From Cymbomonas tetramitiformis (taxonomy: Eukaryota > Chlorophyta > Pyramimonadophyceae > Pyramimonadales > Pyramimonadaceae): a stretch of 28,416 nucleotides of DNA. Shown in pieces: positions 17,790-27,742 of the stretch. The stretch's first letter is position 1. Each line of letters starts with the position of its first letter. The position numbers were made by a program, and so were the translations under genes. Location of the stretch: assembly GCA_001247695.2 (NCBI GenBank), contig LGRX02027799.1, positions 1 through 28,416 of the forward strand, given 5' to 3'. The notes under the pieces were generated by a model. The model did no database searches and was not told where the DNA came from. It saw only the letters and a list, made by a program, of their open reading frames with translations.

Positions 17790-19741
17790 CTAAAAACAAA
17801 ACACAACACAAAAATACCTTCAGCTAATCAACTAACTGAGTGTGTGTGATTTATATATATATATATAGTATATCTGTATGTTTACATACATGTAGTACAT
17901 TTGTACATAATAATGAGGTAGTTATACATATATATCCACCTTCTTCCCCCCTCAAGGAAGTGTGTGATATAAGGCAGTTGTCAATTGCCTGTACCTCATA
18001 AATAGTATGCATTCCTTATAGGAAGCATCTGTTACAGTTTTAGGGTTGTTGCCCGATATATTTTCATGTCTGTGTCGATTACAGCATGATATATTTATGC
18101 CAAACACGAAGTTTATCGAATATTTAGTGGCATTTTAGGGCATGTAAGGTTACAGTGGCCCATATTCCCAATAATGTGATTAGGGTGTTACATGATATCA
18201 GTAACCCTAAAATAGGTAAAAATAAAGCAGTATAAATATTTTGCAAACATTTTTAAGCAAAACTGCATTTAATACCACACTGAATGTTACGTGGTTTCCA
18301 GTAGGTATGTTACACCTCTGAAACACACATTCAATATTTAGGGTGTTACACATGCTGCATAAATCAGGGATTGTTTCTTGATAGCTAAATATTCATATTA
18401 GCAAAAAAAAATCAATCCGAAATTTTCATTTTTCATTTCACGCACAACATTTTGACGCATTTCGTTACAGCCAATATGTATACCCCTATATATTCCACAC
18501 CTGCTATCTAGGGTGTTACACGAGATATGACTATAGTCATTATGATTTTCTCATACCTCAATAGGTATAAAATCATATTATCAAATAAAATAGGGTCCGA
18601 TTTTCAATTTTCAAATCTATCGCAAACGGATTTTACCTATTTTGGCCGTTTTTCGGCATATATATACATATATACACATATCTCTGTGTGTGTGTGGACT
18701 GCAAAGTACAGAAACACTGCAGATCACTTTACCTTTGCGCATGACAAATTTCATGGCATAAAAGTGAATTATTCTGCATATCAACATCTGAGGTTGATCA
18801 CATTTGTGGGTTTTACTGATTGAAACCCATGGAAGTAAATGTACTTCCTGATGATATTTAGATTTACCAACTAAAAGCGGATTATCCACTTAAGTGATAA
18901 TTTATCAATCTATGATATGTTTTGAGCATATGACTGTGCTCTAAGATATATCAAAATGATATCTCTTATTTTAAACATATCAGGACATTGCTTGATTATA
19001 TAATCAAAGCGGTTTGACACAACACATATATATGTGTGTGCTTGTCCACAACAACTTCTATCAGATGTCAATATAGTTACTGCTCTGAAAGAGTTACATG
19101 CATTTTGGACTGATCAGTTCTGTATCAGTTGTCATAATGCAATGTACTTGTTGTTGTTGCTCCAGCGATGATATGTGAGACGAATGGACTGTGCCCAACA
19201 GTTACCAGCTGTTGTATGGGCACCGTATATTGCCTTCGGGTCTGGAGATATCTCCATCCAGCCCTTCAGCAGGTTGTTTGATCCTGTCCCATATGTATCG
19301 CCATCGCTTGACATCCAACACGCACATGTGTTTGTTGGATGGTATCTATGTATCATATGTTGATATAATACTTGAGCATATACACTTAGTGAGTCAGTGT
19401 ATATTGTCAACATACATAATGATGCCAGTGACTTATGTATTGTATAGGTACTTGCTGATTTAGTACACTAGCAAATTGATTTATCATATAAGATGATCTG
19501 TATACCATTGGACAGCATGTAGCTAACATGATATATATCAATTTGATTAGTGTTTATTGTAATCCTGTATATCTCATCGTGAATGACGAGTTGCTTGGTA
19601 TATTTCACACATGGCTCTGGTGAGCAATCCTTTCAGTGATCCACAATAGAACGATATGTGGTCCGAAGAGTATCTCGACTCCACCGGGACATAACGAGCT
19701 AATTATTGTGTTAAGACCACTGAATAGGCACCTTACACCAT
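17790..19741. other. AT-rich region without recognisable genes
   Basis: I find no ORF with recognisable features over nearly 2 kb. It holds a TA dinucleotide run (about 17850-17875) and diverged repeats near 18041-18660. The part next to 17790 is presumably the 5' leader of element C, and the part near 19640-19741 may belong to the 5' end of the LINE. Base composition is clearly more AT-rich than the elements to the left and the gene to the right. Confidence 0.6.
18041..18660. repeat. Diverged ~160-bp tandem repeat with TAGGGTGTTACA core
   Basis: The motif TAGGGTGTTACA(C/T) recurs at 18181, 18339 and 18509, with a weaker form (TAGGGTTGTTGC) at 18041. Spacings are about 140, 158 and 170 bp. 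The last two units also share a T-rich stretch after ATCCGA / GTCCGA. This is consistent with an old satellite or nested leader repeats. Confidence 0.4.
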
Positions 19742-21421
19742 ATGGGTTCGAATATAATTAACATGCACAGCAGGTATGTTTTTGTGATAATGGACCGTAA
19801 TCCAAACACGGAAATTTTCACACATGTCATATCCAAAAACTCAAAAGCAAAACTCACCCATATCATGGCCAACACAACTATGGCAGAAATGACAGTTAAA
19901 ACAGGATGGACGGAGGAAAACCCTTATATCATCTCCGACCACGGGATAGTATGGGCTGAATTTAAGCTCCCTCAAAACGACACCAAACCGGAGATTTCTA
20001 CCGATACAACTTTGCCAACACCTAGATTTAATGGTGCCAAGGAAACCACACATGATGAGTACCCAGGGTACCCAATTAGAATGACAAACAAAAATAAGGA
20101 TACAAAAAGGAAAATAAACAGGAAAGATATTGTAGGACTTCTCGAAGCAAACGGATACAGCACAAATGAACTTGTGCACGCGTGCATCTATAAAAACAAA
20201 GCTAGAGCTGCTATCAGCACCATCAAGGGTGACACCACTGATCTCGATCTTAAACGGGATAATACTGACGGCAGCCCCATAACAGTGAGCAAGCTCATAG
20301 CTAAAAATAAAGAGACAGACAACATAGAACAATGTCTAAAATGGCACAACAAACCCAAGGAATGGTGGATTCACCTTAATAGCCCATGGCATGCAGCTCA
20401 CTTACTCTCTAGAGGAAAGGGGATGCCGGAAGGTGGTCTAAATTTAGGCCATAACGACAAAGATAACATCTGGCATATAGGTTCGCCTCACCTACTGAAT
20501 AAGAAAGATGTAAATGCCTATCTCAAACGACACCTTTCATTCAGCTCACTGGAAGTTAAGAAAATCACGAAATCCGGCACAGATGAGCACATGACCAGCT
20601 GGGATATTCTTCTACAACCCCATATGCCTGCTAAATTCTGGAACCTGTACGGATCTGAGATGCATTCGGAAAAAATAGACTGCACCGCCCATTTATTCCA
20701 AAACGCTACAGGCTGGGTGTCTTACACTGAAAGACTACATAGCACACTCGAAATGGAAAATGGATCGGAAGCAACTAGAAACGGCGGCACTGGCCTCAAG
20801 GAAATGCACCCTGACGCGACATGGGATACCCTGCACAAATTGGCACATCAGGCGGCAAGTGACGCCTTTGGCACCAAGAATCTGAACAAAACTGGGAGGT
20901 CCGAAAAACCATCAGCAGTATCTAACTATATATACAAATGGCTAAACACAGTACGCCGCACCATCAAATATTTGGATACAAGAACTCATGTTAGCAACAT
21001 TCCAAAGCAAGCCAAAAAGGCTGCCCGCACGCTACCGTTTGCCTCGCTCCAACCCAAACACAATGAAGCAGCAGCCACATGGGGATTACGATTGCATGAA
21101 AAGTATGTAATAATCAGAAATGCTTTTCAGAAAAGCAGAGACACAGACATTGAACGACGCAAACTCCGAGAAAAAGAAGCCCTGCAGCATCCTTTCTCAA
21201 CTAACCTTTCGAGGTTTCTAGACACAGTCATGGGAAAGATGAAACCTACTAAAAAAGGTGCAGCCGCAACCCCAGGTAGTGATGGAAAGATACCTGAGAC
21301 AAAATCAGGAAGACTAAACACAACACTAGATGAATACAAAAAAAATTATTTTCTACTAACCCGAATGAGCCAGATGAACTCCCTCAGTGGCTTACTGACA
21401 TTCTCAAGGATAGCCCTCTAA
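19742..21421 (+). CDS. LINE ORF, upstream part: endonuclease remnant and linker
   Basis: This is a 559-codon open frame. Near residue 65 it has YIISDHGIVWAEF, the SDH motif that closes the apurinic-like endonuclease domain of LINEs, so only the C-terminal end of that domain is present. About 450 residues of linker follow, with no domain I recognise. The frame ends just downstream of an A8 run at 21338-21345. Adding one A, as in the partial copy at 23679-24114, would carry the reading frame straight into the reverse transcriptase at 21448-23661. The element appears 5'-truncated and carries a one-base frameshift, unless the A run is a programmed slip site. Confidence 0.75.
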   Translation: MGSNIINMHSRYVFVIMDRNPNTEIFTHVISKNSKAKLTHIMANTTMAEMTVKTGWTEENPYIISDHGIVWAEFKLPQNDTKPEISTDTTLPTPRFNGAKETTHDEYPGYPIRMTNKNKDTKRKINRKDIVGLLEANGYSTNELVHACIYKNKARAAISTIKGDTTDLDLKRDNTDGSPITVSKLIAKNKETDNIEQCLKWHNKPKEWWIHLNSPWHAAHLLSRGKGMPEGGLNLGHNDKDNIWHIGSPHLLNKKDVNAYLKRHLSFSSLEVKKITKSGTDEHMTSWDILLQPHMPAKFWNLYGSEMHSEKIDCTAHLFQNATGWVSYTERLHSTLEMENGSEATRNGGTGLKEMHPDATWDTLHKLAHQAASDAFGTKNLNKTGRSEKPSAVSNYIYKWLNTVRRTIKYLDTRTHVSNIPKQAKKAARTLPFASLQPKHNEAAATWGLRLHEKYVIIRNAFQKSRDTDIERRKLREKEALQHPFSTNLSRFLDTVMGKMKPTKKGAAATPGSDGKIPETKSGRLNTTLDEYKKNYFLLTRMSQMNSLSGLLTFSRIAL

Positions 21422-23661
21422 TCCCCGATACGGCCGCCGCGAGACTATTGACAGAAATCACGCACAAAGAACTCCAACAAGCATACTCGGACTGTGGTAT
21501 CTCTACAGCACCAGGACCCTCAGGGATGAGATACTCGCAGTGGATCAAGGGCCCAGAGAATTTTCAAGAGGTTACTGTCTCACTTTTTAACCACATTCTT
21601 ATAACTGGGAAATTTCCAAAGAGTGCAAAATCTGGAGTCATCCTTCCAATCCCTAAAAATCCCTCTGCACCATGCACAATAGATAATTCCAGACCCCTCA
21701 CAATGTTGGAAACGGGTCTTAAACTATTTAATACAATAATTGCTAACCGTCTCAAAACAATACTTAACACCCACCCCATTCTCTTTCCCATTCAAGATGC
21801 CTTTCTTCCGAATAAAAACATAGATGACTCACTCCAAATTCTGAATGAAGTAATTTCGGATGCCAATAGATATGACAAAGACCTCCACGTAGTTTACCTG
21901 GACCTCAAACAAGCATTTGACAGAGCTGAATTCTGGATGAGCAATCTAGCGCTCAGAAAGTTGGGACTCCCATCACAAATAATCAACATCATCTCAGACA
22001 TTACCAATGATGCCTCTAGAATGGTACTCACTGAAGAAGGCCTCACGGATGAATGGTCCCTAGAATGTGGAGTCCCTCAGGGAGAAGTTTTGAGCCCACT
22101 AAGGTTTGTAGCCATTATGGACATTCTGGCAATTTGGTTAGCAAAAAGAGCAAACGGTGTAAACCCGACAGGAACCACATATGGATATGAACTGAACTCG
22201 GAACGCCATAGACCAGACAAACCAGGAAATAATATTATTCCTCCCTCCCAAAACCTATTAGAAAAGGACACCACTTTAAATATCTTTGCACGGTTCTTTT
22301 GTGATGACATCATTCTCGTGGGGAAAACTAAAGACGAAGTTCAAGACATGCTAGGTATAGTGAATGAATTTATGAGCTTCATTGGTATTCCCATCAATGT
22401 TAAGAAATCCAAATACTCTTACAGAAAGCGCATCAAACCTCAGGGCAAAACAGTAACGCGATATGACCTGTCCGATGATTTACTCATCTCAGGGGGTCAT
22501 CTAGAGCCCAATACAAATGACTCAAGTCCTTCCATTGATTCGAAATGGATACCCCCTGAGTCACCAGAATTCCTCGATTTCTCCAACAGCAAAGAGGTAA
22601 ACAGATATCTCGGAGTATGGTTTGCACTAAATGGGGAATGGGACAAACAGGCGGAAATCCTTATCGACAGACTTAAATCTACCTTAATATCCATCCAACT
22701 GCAACACATGACTCTACACCAGCTAAGATATGTTATAAATGCGGTTGTAGTTCCGAGGATGGCATACCCCCTTAAAGTTACCTCAGCAATTGCCAACTCC
22801 TCAAAGAATGTCGCAATTGAATTAGACAAAATGATAACTTCGTTTATAATTAAATATTTGGGCTGCCCAGTTGACACCAATCACCAAATAATCTGGACAA
22901 CAGTCTGCCAAGGCGGGTACGGTATTGATAGTGTCTTTGATGTTGTAACCGCGTCGTGTATTACTGAAACTATGAACACCCTGTGTTCTGCGGATGAACA
23001 CGAATATTGGCAACACAACCACACGGACCGTATCACTGATCCCCACCTCATCTCACTACACCGTAGAAACAGCAATCTATGGCTTAAAATAATAATTCAA
23101 AACATGAACAACGAAATGGGTAAAAATGCCATCTCGGGTTTCCCCTTATCACACTATGCAACCTACAGTCAAACTAAAGACAAACGCTTTAACTGGTTTA
23201 GGCGTACAGGTCACATTATGGCAAAACTTGGATACGCTATCGACTCTAAAAATTACCCTGAAAATGAAGCGGGTGAAACCACATTAATCACCACCCTTCC
23301 CAGACAACTTTACATGTCGAGGAATGTTACCTCCGCAATACAAAAATACAACCTCAAGCACACAGGTTCCTTTCTGACTCCCTGCGGTGGAATGTTAAAA
23401 AACTGGCAAGAAAGTAAAGGCTTTTTCAGGCTGAACGGTAATAGACCCCCTGGATGGTTAACCGAAATCGAAAAGGAAATGCTTCAAAACCCTGTAGATT
23501 TGGACCCACAGGCCAGATATGTCAAGAAACAATATAGAGACAACATAGTTCCCCCCGACACGGGTGAATTTCATTGGAAAGGAAATGGTGACCGAAATTC
23601 CATCTCTCTCATTCACATTACCAATATTGACTCAGAGGCCATGTCAATACAATATACATAA
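21346..23661 (+). CDS. LINE reverse transcriptase
   Basis: This is the non-LTR reverse transcriptase part, open from just after the A8 run (reading NPNEPDELPQWLTDIL) to the stop at 23661; a nominal start at 21448 is TTG, not a true start. RT motifs in order are STAPGPSGMRYSQW, then SRPLTMLETGLKLF, motif A VVYLDLKQAFD with the first catalytic Asp, then CGVPQGEVLSPL, and motif C FFCDDIILVG (FCDD for the usual YxDD/FADD). A ~400-residue C-terminal region follows, with no RNase H I can identify. The enzyme would copy its own RNA at a nicked target. Key residues are intact, but the frame is separated from the endonuclease part by the frameshift. Confidence 0.85.
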   Translation, partial: LFSTNPNEPDELPQWLTDILKDSPLIPDTAAARLLTEITHKELQQAYSDCGISTAPGPSGMRYSQWIKGPENFQEVTVSLFNHILITGKFPKSAKSGVILPIPKNPSAPCTIDNSRPLTMLETGLKLFNTIIANRLKTILNTHPILFPIQDAFLPNKNIDDSLQILNEVISDANRYDKDLHVVYLDLKQAFDRAEFWMSNLALRKLGLPSQIINIISDITNDASRMVLTEEGLTDEWSLECGVPQGEVLSPLRFVAIMDILAIWLAKRANGVNPTGTTYGYELNSERHRPDKPGNNIIPPSQNLLEKDTTLNIFARFFCDDIILVGKTKDEVQDMLGIVNEFMSFIGIPINVKKSKYSYRKRIKPQGKTVTRYDLSDDLLISGGHLEPNTNDSSPSIDSKWIPPESPEFLDFSNSKEVNRYLGVWFALNGEWDKQAEILIDRLKSTLISIQLQHMTLHQLRYVINAVVVPRMAYPLKVTSAIANSSKNVAIELDKMITSFIIKYLGCPVDTNHQIIWTTVCQGGYGIDSVFDVVTASCITETMNTLCSADEHEYWQHNHTDRITDPHLISLHRRNSNLWLKIIIQNMNNEMGKNAISGFPLSHYATYSQTKDKRFNWFRRTGHIMAKLGYAIDSKNYPENEAGETTLITTLPRQLYMSRNVTSAIQKYNLKHTGSFLTPCGGMLKNWQESKGFFRLNGNRPPGWLTEIEKEMLQNPVDLDPQARYVKKQYRDNIVPPDTGEFHWKGNGDRNSISLIHITNIDSEAMSIQYT

Positions 23662-23678
23662 TACAGTAACAATGCCAT

Positions 23679-24114
23679 GATGGAAAGATACCCGAGACAA
23701 AATCAGAAAGACTAAACACAACACTAGATGAATACAAAAAAAAATTATTTTCTACTAACCCGAGTGAGCCAGATGAACTCCCTCAGTGGCTTACCGACAT
23801 TCTCAAGGATAGCCCTAAAATCCCCGATACGGCCGCCGCAAGACTATTGACCGAAATCACGCGCAAAGAACTTCAACAAGCATACTCGGACTGTGGTATT
23901 TCTACAGCACCAGGACCCTCAGGAATGAGATACTCGCAGTGGATCAAGTCTTATAACTGGGAGATTTCCTAAGAGTGCAAAAGCGGGAGTCATCCTTCCA
24001 ATTCCTAAAAACCCCTCTGCACCATGTACCATAGATAATTCCAGACCCCTCACAATGTTGGAAACGGGTCTTAAACTATTTAATACAATAATTGCTAACC
24101 GTCTCAAAACAATA
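23679..24114 (+). pseudogene. Partial tandem copy of the LINE
   Basis: It matches 21281-21764 (end of linker to start of the RT domain). It has a 47-bp internal deletion corresponding to 21550-21596 and an A9 run where the main copy has A8. It stops abruptly at AAAACAATA, followed by unrelated sequence. It lies only 17 bp after the stop of the main copy. A second insertion, template switching or a local duplication could explain it. Confidence 0.85.
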
Positions 24115-24427
24115 ACCTCAGGGAGGCGTCGATGTCGCTGTCCCTCGTGAGGGACTTCTTGGATCTCGTAGTAATTCCCATCTCTAGAAAAGCCTGAGGG
24201 GAGGCGGTACGCTGCAGCACGTTTGGGTAGGGTCGCGGAGAAAATGCGACGTCACAGATACGGACGGGACGGTCGAGCCATGCGAACGAGGGGCAAAGGA
24301 AGATGCCGTCGAAGTCAAAGGTGCCAAGGTCACCAGCCCAAAACACGGTAGCAGGCGGGATCAGAGCGTGCAGAAAACCGTGAATGGACATTGCGACGAC
24401 GAAACCCGATCCAAGCCGGTACCCCAT
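24115..24427 (-). CDS. Hypothetical protein, truncated
   Basis: An ATG at 24427 opens a frame (MGYRLGSGFVVAMSIHGF) that runs into the LINE copy at about 24115. About 100 residues are visible; they are rich in hydrophobic residues and Pro. I recognise no domain. Composition is GC-rich like the region to the right, so it may be a real gene 5' exon cut by the LINE, or a chance frame. Confidence 0.3.
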
Positions 24428-25044
24428 AGCTGCGGCTCAAAGTCGCTCACCGCAAGCGTGCTCATCTCATATCCGCTGATACCCAAACGCGCAAACGCGC
24501 ACCACCTCTCCGAGCGGCCGTTTAGCCAATCATGGCCAAACTAGCAAGTGGAATAAAGCGTGGATGGGGCCACGACCTACCGGAATATCCTAGTTCACTA
24601 GATATCAGAGGGTCCCGATCTGTGTGGATAAACTCTGTTAAGATAAATAAACCCTAAGCTAGATATACCCGGAACGGTCTCGCAACGGTCTCGGAAACTA
24701 GCCTACCTGTGACACAGCACGAACCTATAGATCAGTCAGCAGTCCAGTGTTGGTCCTAGGGGTCTGTCATAGGGGCCTGCACCGGGACTCCCAGTCAGGG
24801 CTACCTATACAGATTCCAGCAACGGGTTTAAGATGGCGGACGGACCGTGCCACACGAGCGGAACAAACAACAGGCACTGCAAGTGACATCCGAGCAGGCG
24901 AGGGGTGACACAGGGCACCACAGACCTCCCTCCTTATGGGGGGTGAAAGTCAGTGCTCCCATGACTACGCAAGGACGTGTCCTCTCCCGAATAATCGAAC
25001 CTCGATCGCTTCGATCGCGGCTAAGAGACTCCGGTTTCGGAGTC
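24428..25044. other. Gene-poor region
   Basis: I see no supported ORF. A GC-rich stretch with short palindromes (for example around CGATCGCTTCGATCG near 25003) leads into the microsatellite. No RNA gene is apparent. Confidence 0.5.
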
Positions 25045-25346
25045 ACATGACATGACATGACATGACATGACATGACATGACATGACATGACATGACATGA
25101 CATGACACGACATGACGATGACATGCCATGCCATGCCATGCCATGCCATGCCATGCCATGCCATGCCATGCCATGCCATGATATTATATTATATTATACT
25201 GTATTATATGACATGACATGTCATGGCATGACATGACATGACATGACATGGCATGACATGACATGACATGACATGACATGACATGACATGACATGACATG
25301 ACATGACATGACATGACATGGCATGACATGACATGTCATCATGACA
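25045..25346. repeat. Pentanucleotide microsatellite (NCATG)n
   Basis: It has three blocks: ACATG repeats (25045-25105, then interrupted), CCATG repeats (about 25124-25180), an AT spacer (25181-25208), and ACATG repeats again (25209-25346) with occasional GCATG/TCATG. The self-complementary CATG recurs every five bases throughout. Confidence 0.95.
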
Positions 25347-25442
25347 CGCAATAGATCATCGCCGTTAGCGGATAGCGTTACAAATTGGCAACAAGATACA
25401 AGTGCCACGAATTGTCAGAGAAACCATTTGCACGGATAACGC

Positions 25443-25452
25443 ATAAAAAGGC
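25443..25452 (+). promoter_or_regulatory. Possible TATA-like element
   Basis: ATAAAAAGG lies about 30 bp upstream of the ATG at 25477. The position is close for a TATA box with a very short leader, so this is weak. Confidence 0.2.
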
Positions 25453-25476
25453 ATTGCTTTTCCTGCATATACCAAA

Positions 25477-27742
25477 ATGGTGGAGGAAGCTATGGATTTC
25501 TACGAGATCTTAGGAGTTTCCAAAGGATGCAAAGAAACAGAGGTTTGAAAATCTTCTCATAAGGTTGTTCCGCATGGCTCACAGTGTTCATCATTCCGTG
25601 ATCTTGTTGGTATGTTTTTGCAGGTCCGGCGCGCATACCGAACCCTGATTACGAAGGAACACCCTGATAAGGGCGGAGATCCTGAGAAATTTGCCCTGAT
25701 ACAACGAGCATACGATGTGCTTTCAAGCGATGCCAAAAGAAAGCAGTACGATGAGACTGGCCGTGCAGATAAGACTCCGGACGAAGAGCTTCTGGATTCC
25801 TTCGGAGGAGGTACCGAAATTGCGTTATCATATTGCCATTTACGCATGGGTGGCTGGTTACTTGGGAAATTGATACTGTTGGGTTGCAGGTGCTTTCCGT
25901 GATAAAATGCGTGAGCAGGAGGAAGAACGTGAGAGCATGGCAGAACAGATAGCATTGAGGGAAAAGGAACAAAGCCATAGCGCGGGTTTTGAAGCTTGGA
26001 TGCGCGCACGAGGAGACGAGGCTCAGCAGGTGATCCCTGTTCTTCTTTTCAAGCAAGAAGGTAAACGCTAAGATGGTTGCTCACTGTGACCGCGTCCTTC
26101 CAGGTTTTCACCGCCGAAACCGCAGCTGACCAGTTTGGAGTGGTCAAGTCGAGTTACGAGGCTGTGGCCCTTCCAAAAATCAAAGCGTTTGAAGTCAAAT
26201 GCGCAGATCTTGGGAAACCAAAAGATTCCCTCGAGTTGAAGTCAGAAGCCATTCCTGTCGAGCTTGAATGGGGAGAGGTAAGCCCAGACTCGGCGTGAGC
26301 TGAGGAATAACTTCTTCTCCTGGAACGTAGCCTCACATGGAGTTCAACTCTGATTTTCTTTTTTTCGCACAGGTTTTGGTCAACGTCCGTGCCGCACCAA
26401 TTAACCCGGGTGATCTGTACGCTGTTCAAATGGGAGGGGCCGGAAGCCCTGATGCTTGCAAGCCGCCCTTTGTGGCTGGAAACGATGGGATGGGCGTCGT
26501 GGTAAAGGTATGATTTGAAAAGCAGCTCCCATGGGTGAAAGCTCAGAGCCTTCCTTGCTTGTCCGTTTCATTTATCGAGCGAGAACCTGTCAGAGTTAAA
26601 GGTACCGGGTACTGGGTCGCCCTCCTGATCTAGCATCACCGGTGAAAGCTTCCCCTCAGTCTCCCTGCTGGTTCATCAGTCGGCGGTGAGCGCCACTCCA
26701 AAGATTCCTTCTTCATTCAGCGTTCAAAACCTCCCCGAGATTCCCCCTGTGTATGTCCATCAACGGTTAATAGCTTCCCGGAATTCTCCTCCTGGTTCAC
26801 TTCCTCTATCGAGTGACAATCCGCCACCTGCTCGCTTCGCGTTATGAAGTCGTCGTTTTTCTCGGCGACCCTCTTAGCCTCTGTTGTTGCTCTGTGGCAG
26901 GTGGGACCTGGCATCAAGAACCTCGCTGAAAACGACTGGGTGTTCCCCTTTAAGCCTGGCATGGGCACTTGGCGCTCCCTCACTGTTTGGAAGGAGAAGG
27001 ATGTCCTCAAGATGCCGGTGCGAGAGATCTTCCGCTCAACTGCGATAACTATCCGAGGAAGCTGTAGTACCCTGTAGTACCCCGCCTGCACCCTTTTATC
27101 CACAGCCTTACGATGTCGTGCATTTCGACGTACGTTTCCCCTTTACACGTTTTCGGTATCGTGTGCTGCCTTAGGTAAGTCTGGCATTGGTGCAACGGCT
27201 GAGCTTGCTGGATTCGTGCCAGGTGGATCTTATGCCTCTTGAATATGCGGCGATGATGCGCGAGCTATGTGTGGCATACCGCCTCCTCGAGGATCATGGA
27301 ACTCTCAAGGTGTGCTGCGCTTGCTCTCCAGCTGCTGCCACCGCGCCTGGCCTTGGCAAATCTTATCACCACTCCCAAATCGTATGAGTTCAGTGGCCAC
27401 CATCCCCTTGCCTAAACTTAGACCTGCCTCAACTCAGATTAGGCTCATATCCACCGCACCTCGGCTGCAAGAGCAGTCCTTGCGTCCCAATGTTCAAGGA
27501 TTGCAGTAGGATGCACGGTGTGGAAGACGTGGCATCCATACAACTGTATCCGGCCACTGAACTGCGTGTGGAGTGCAATGCAGCCTGGTGACAGCGTCAT
27601 ACTGAACGGGGCCAACAGCACAATCGGCACAATCATCATCCAGCTGTGCCGCATGCTGAAGCTGCGCACTGTTGCGCTCCTGCGAGACAGCGGCGACTTT
27701 GAGAAAACCGCCACGTGGCTGAAGTCCCTCGGAGCCACTGAG
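25477..27742 (+). CDS. DnaJ-domain / mitochondrial-type enoyl-CoA (ACP) reductase fusion, partial 3' end
   Basis: Eight exons join in frame: 25477-25542, 25624-25810, 25890-26029, 26104-26277, 26373-26507, 26901-27017, 27223-27309 and 27584-27742. All introns are GT...AG. Exons 1-2 encode a J-domain (FYEILGVSKG, HPDKGG, KRKQYDETG) that would stimulate Hsp70 ATPase. Exon 3 is a charged, probably helical linker (REQEEERESMAEQIALREKEQ). Exons 4-8 encode a medium-chain dehydrogenase/reductase of the MECR type: APINPGDLY, GNDGMGVVV, LAENDWVFP, GMGTWR, MQPGDSVI-like CxxMQPGD context, NGANSTIGTIIIQL and KSLGATEV. MECR reduces trans-2-enoyl thioesters with NADPH in mitochondrial fatty-acid synthesis. 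The exon holding the MECR start has no ATG of its own, which favours a true fusion. Later exons are expected after 27742 but are unclear. Confidence 0.75.

Noticed and set aside
18181..18200. TTAGGG telomeric motif
   Set aside because: Isolated single units within a longer TAGGGTGTTACA motif; no tandem telomere run.
24828..25408. ORFs of MAWHG- and SCHVM-type repeats
   Set aside because: They are direct translations of the pentanucleotide microsatellite.
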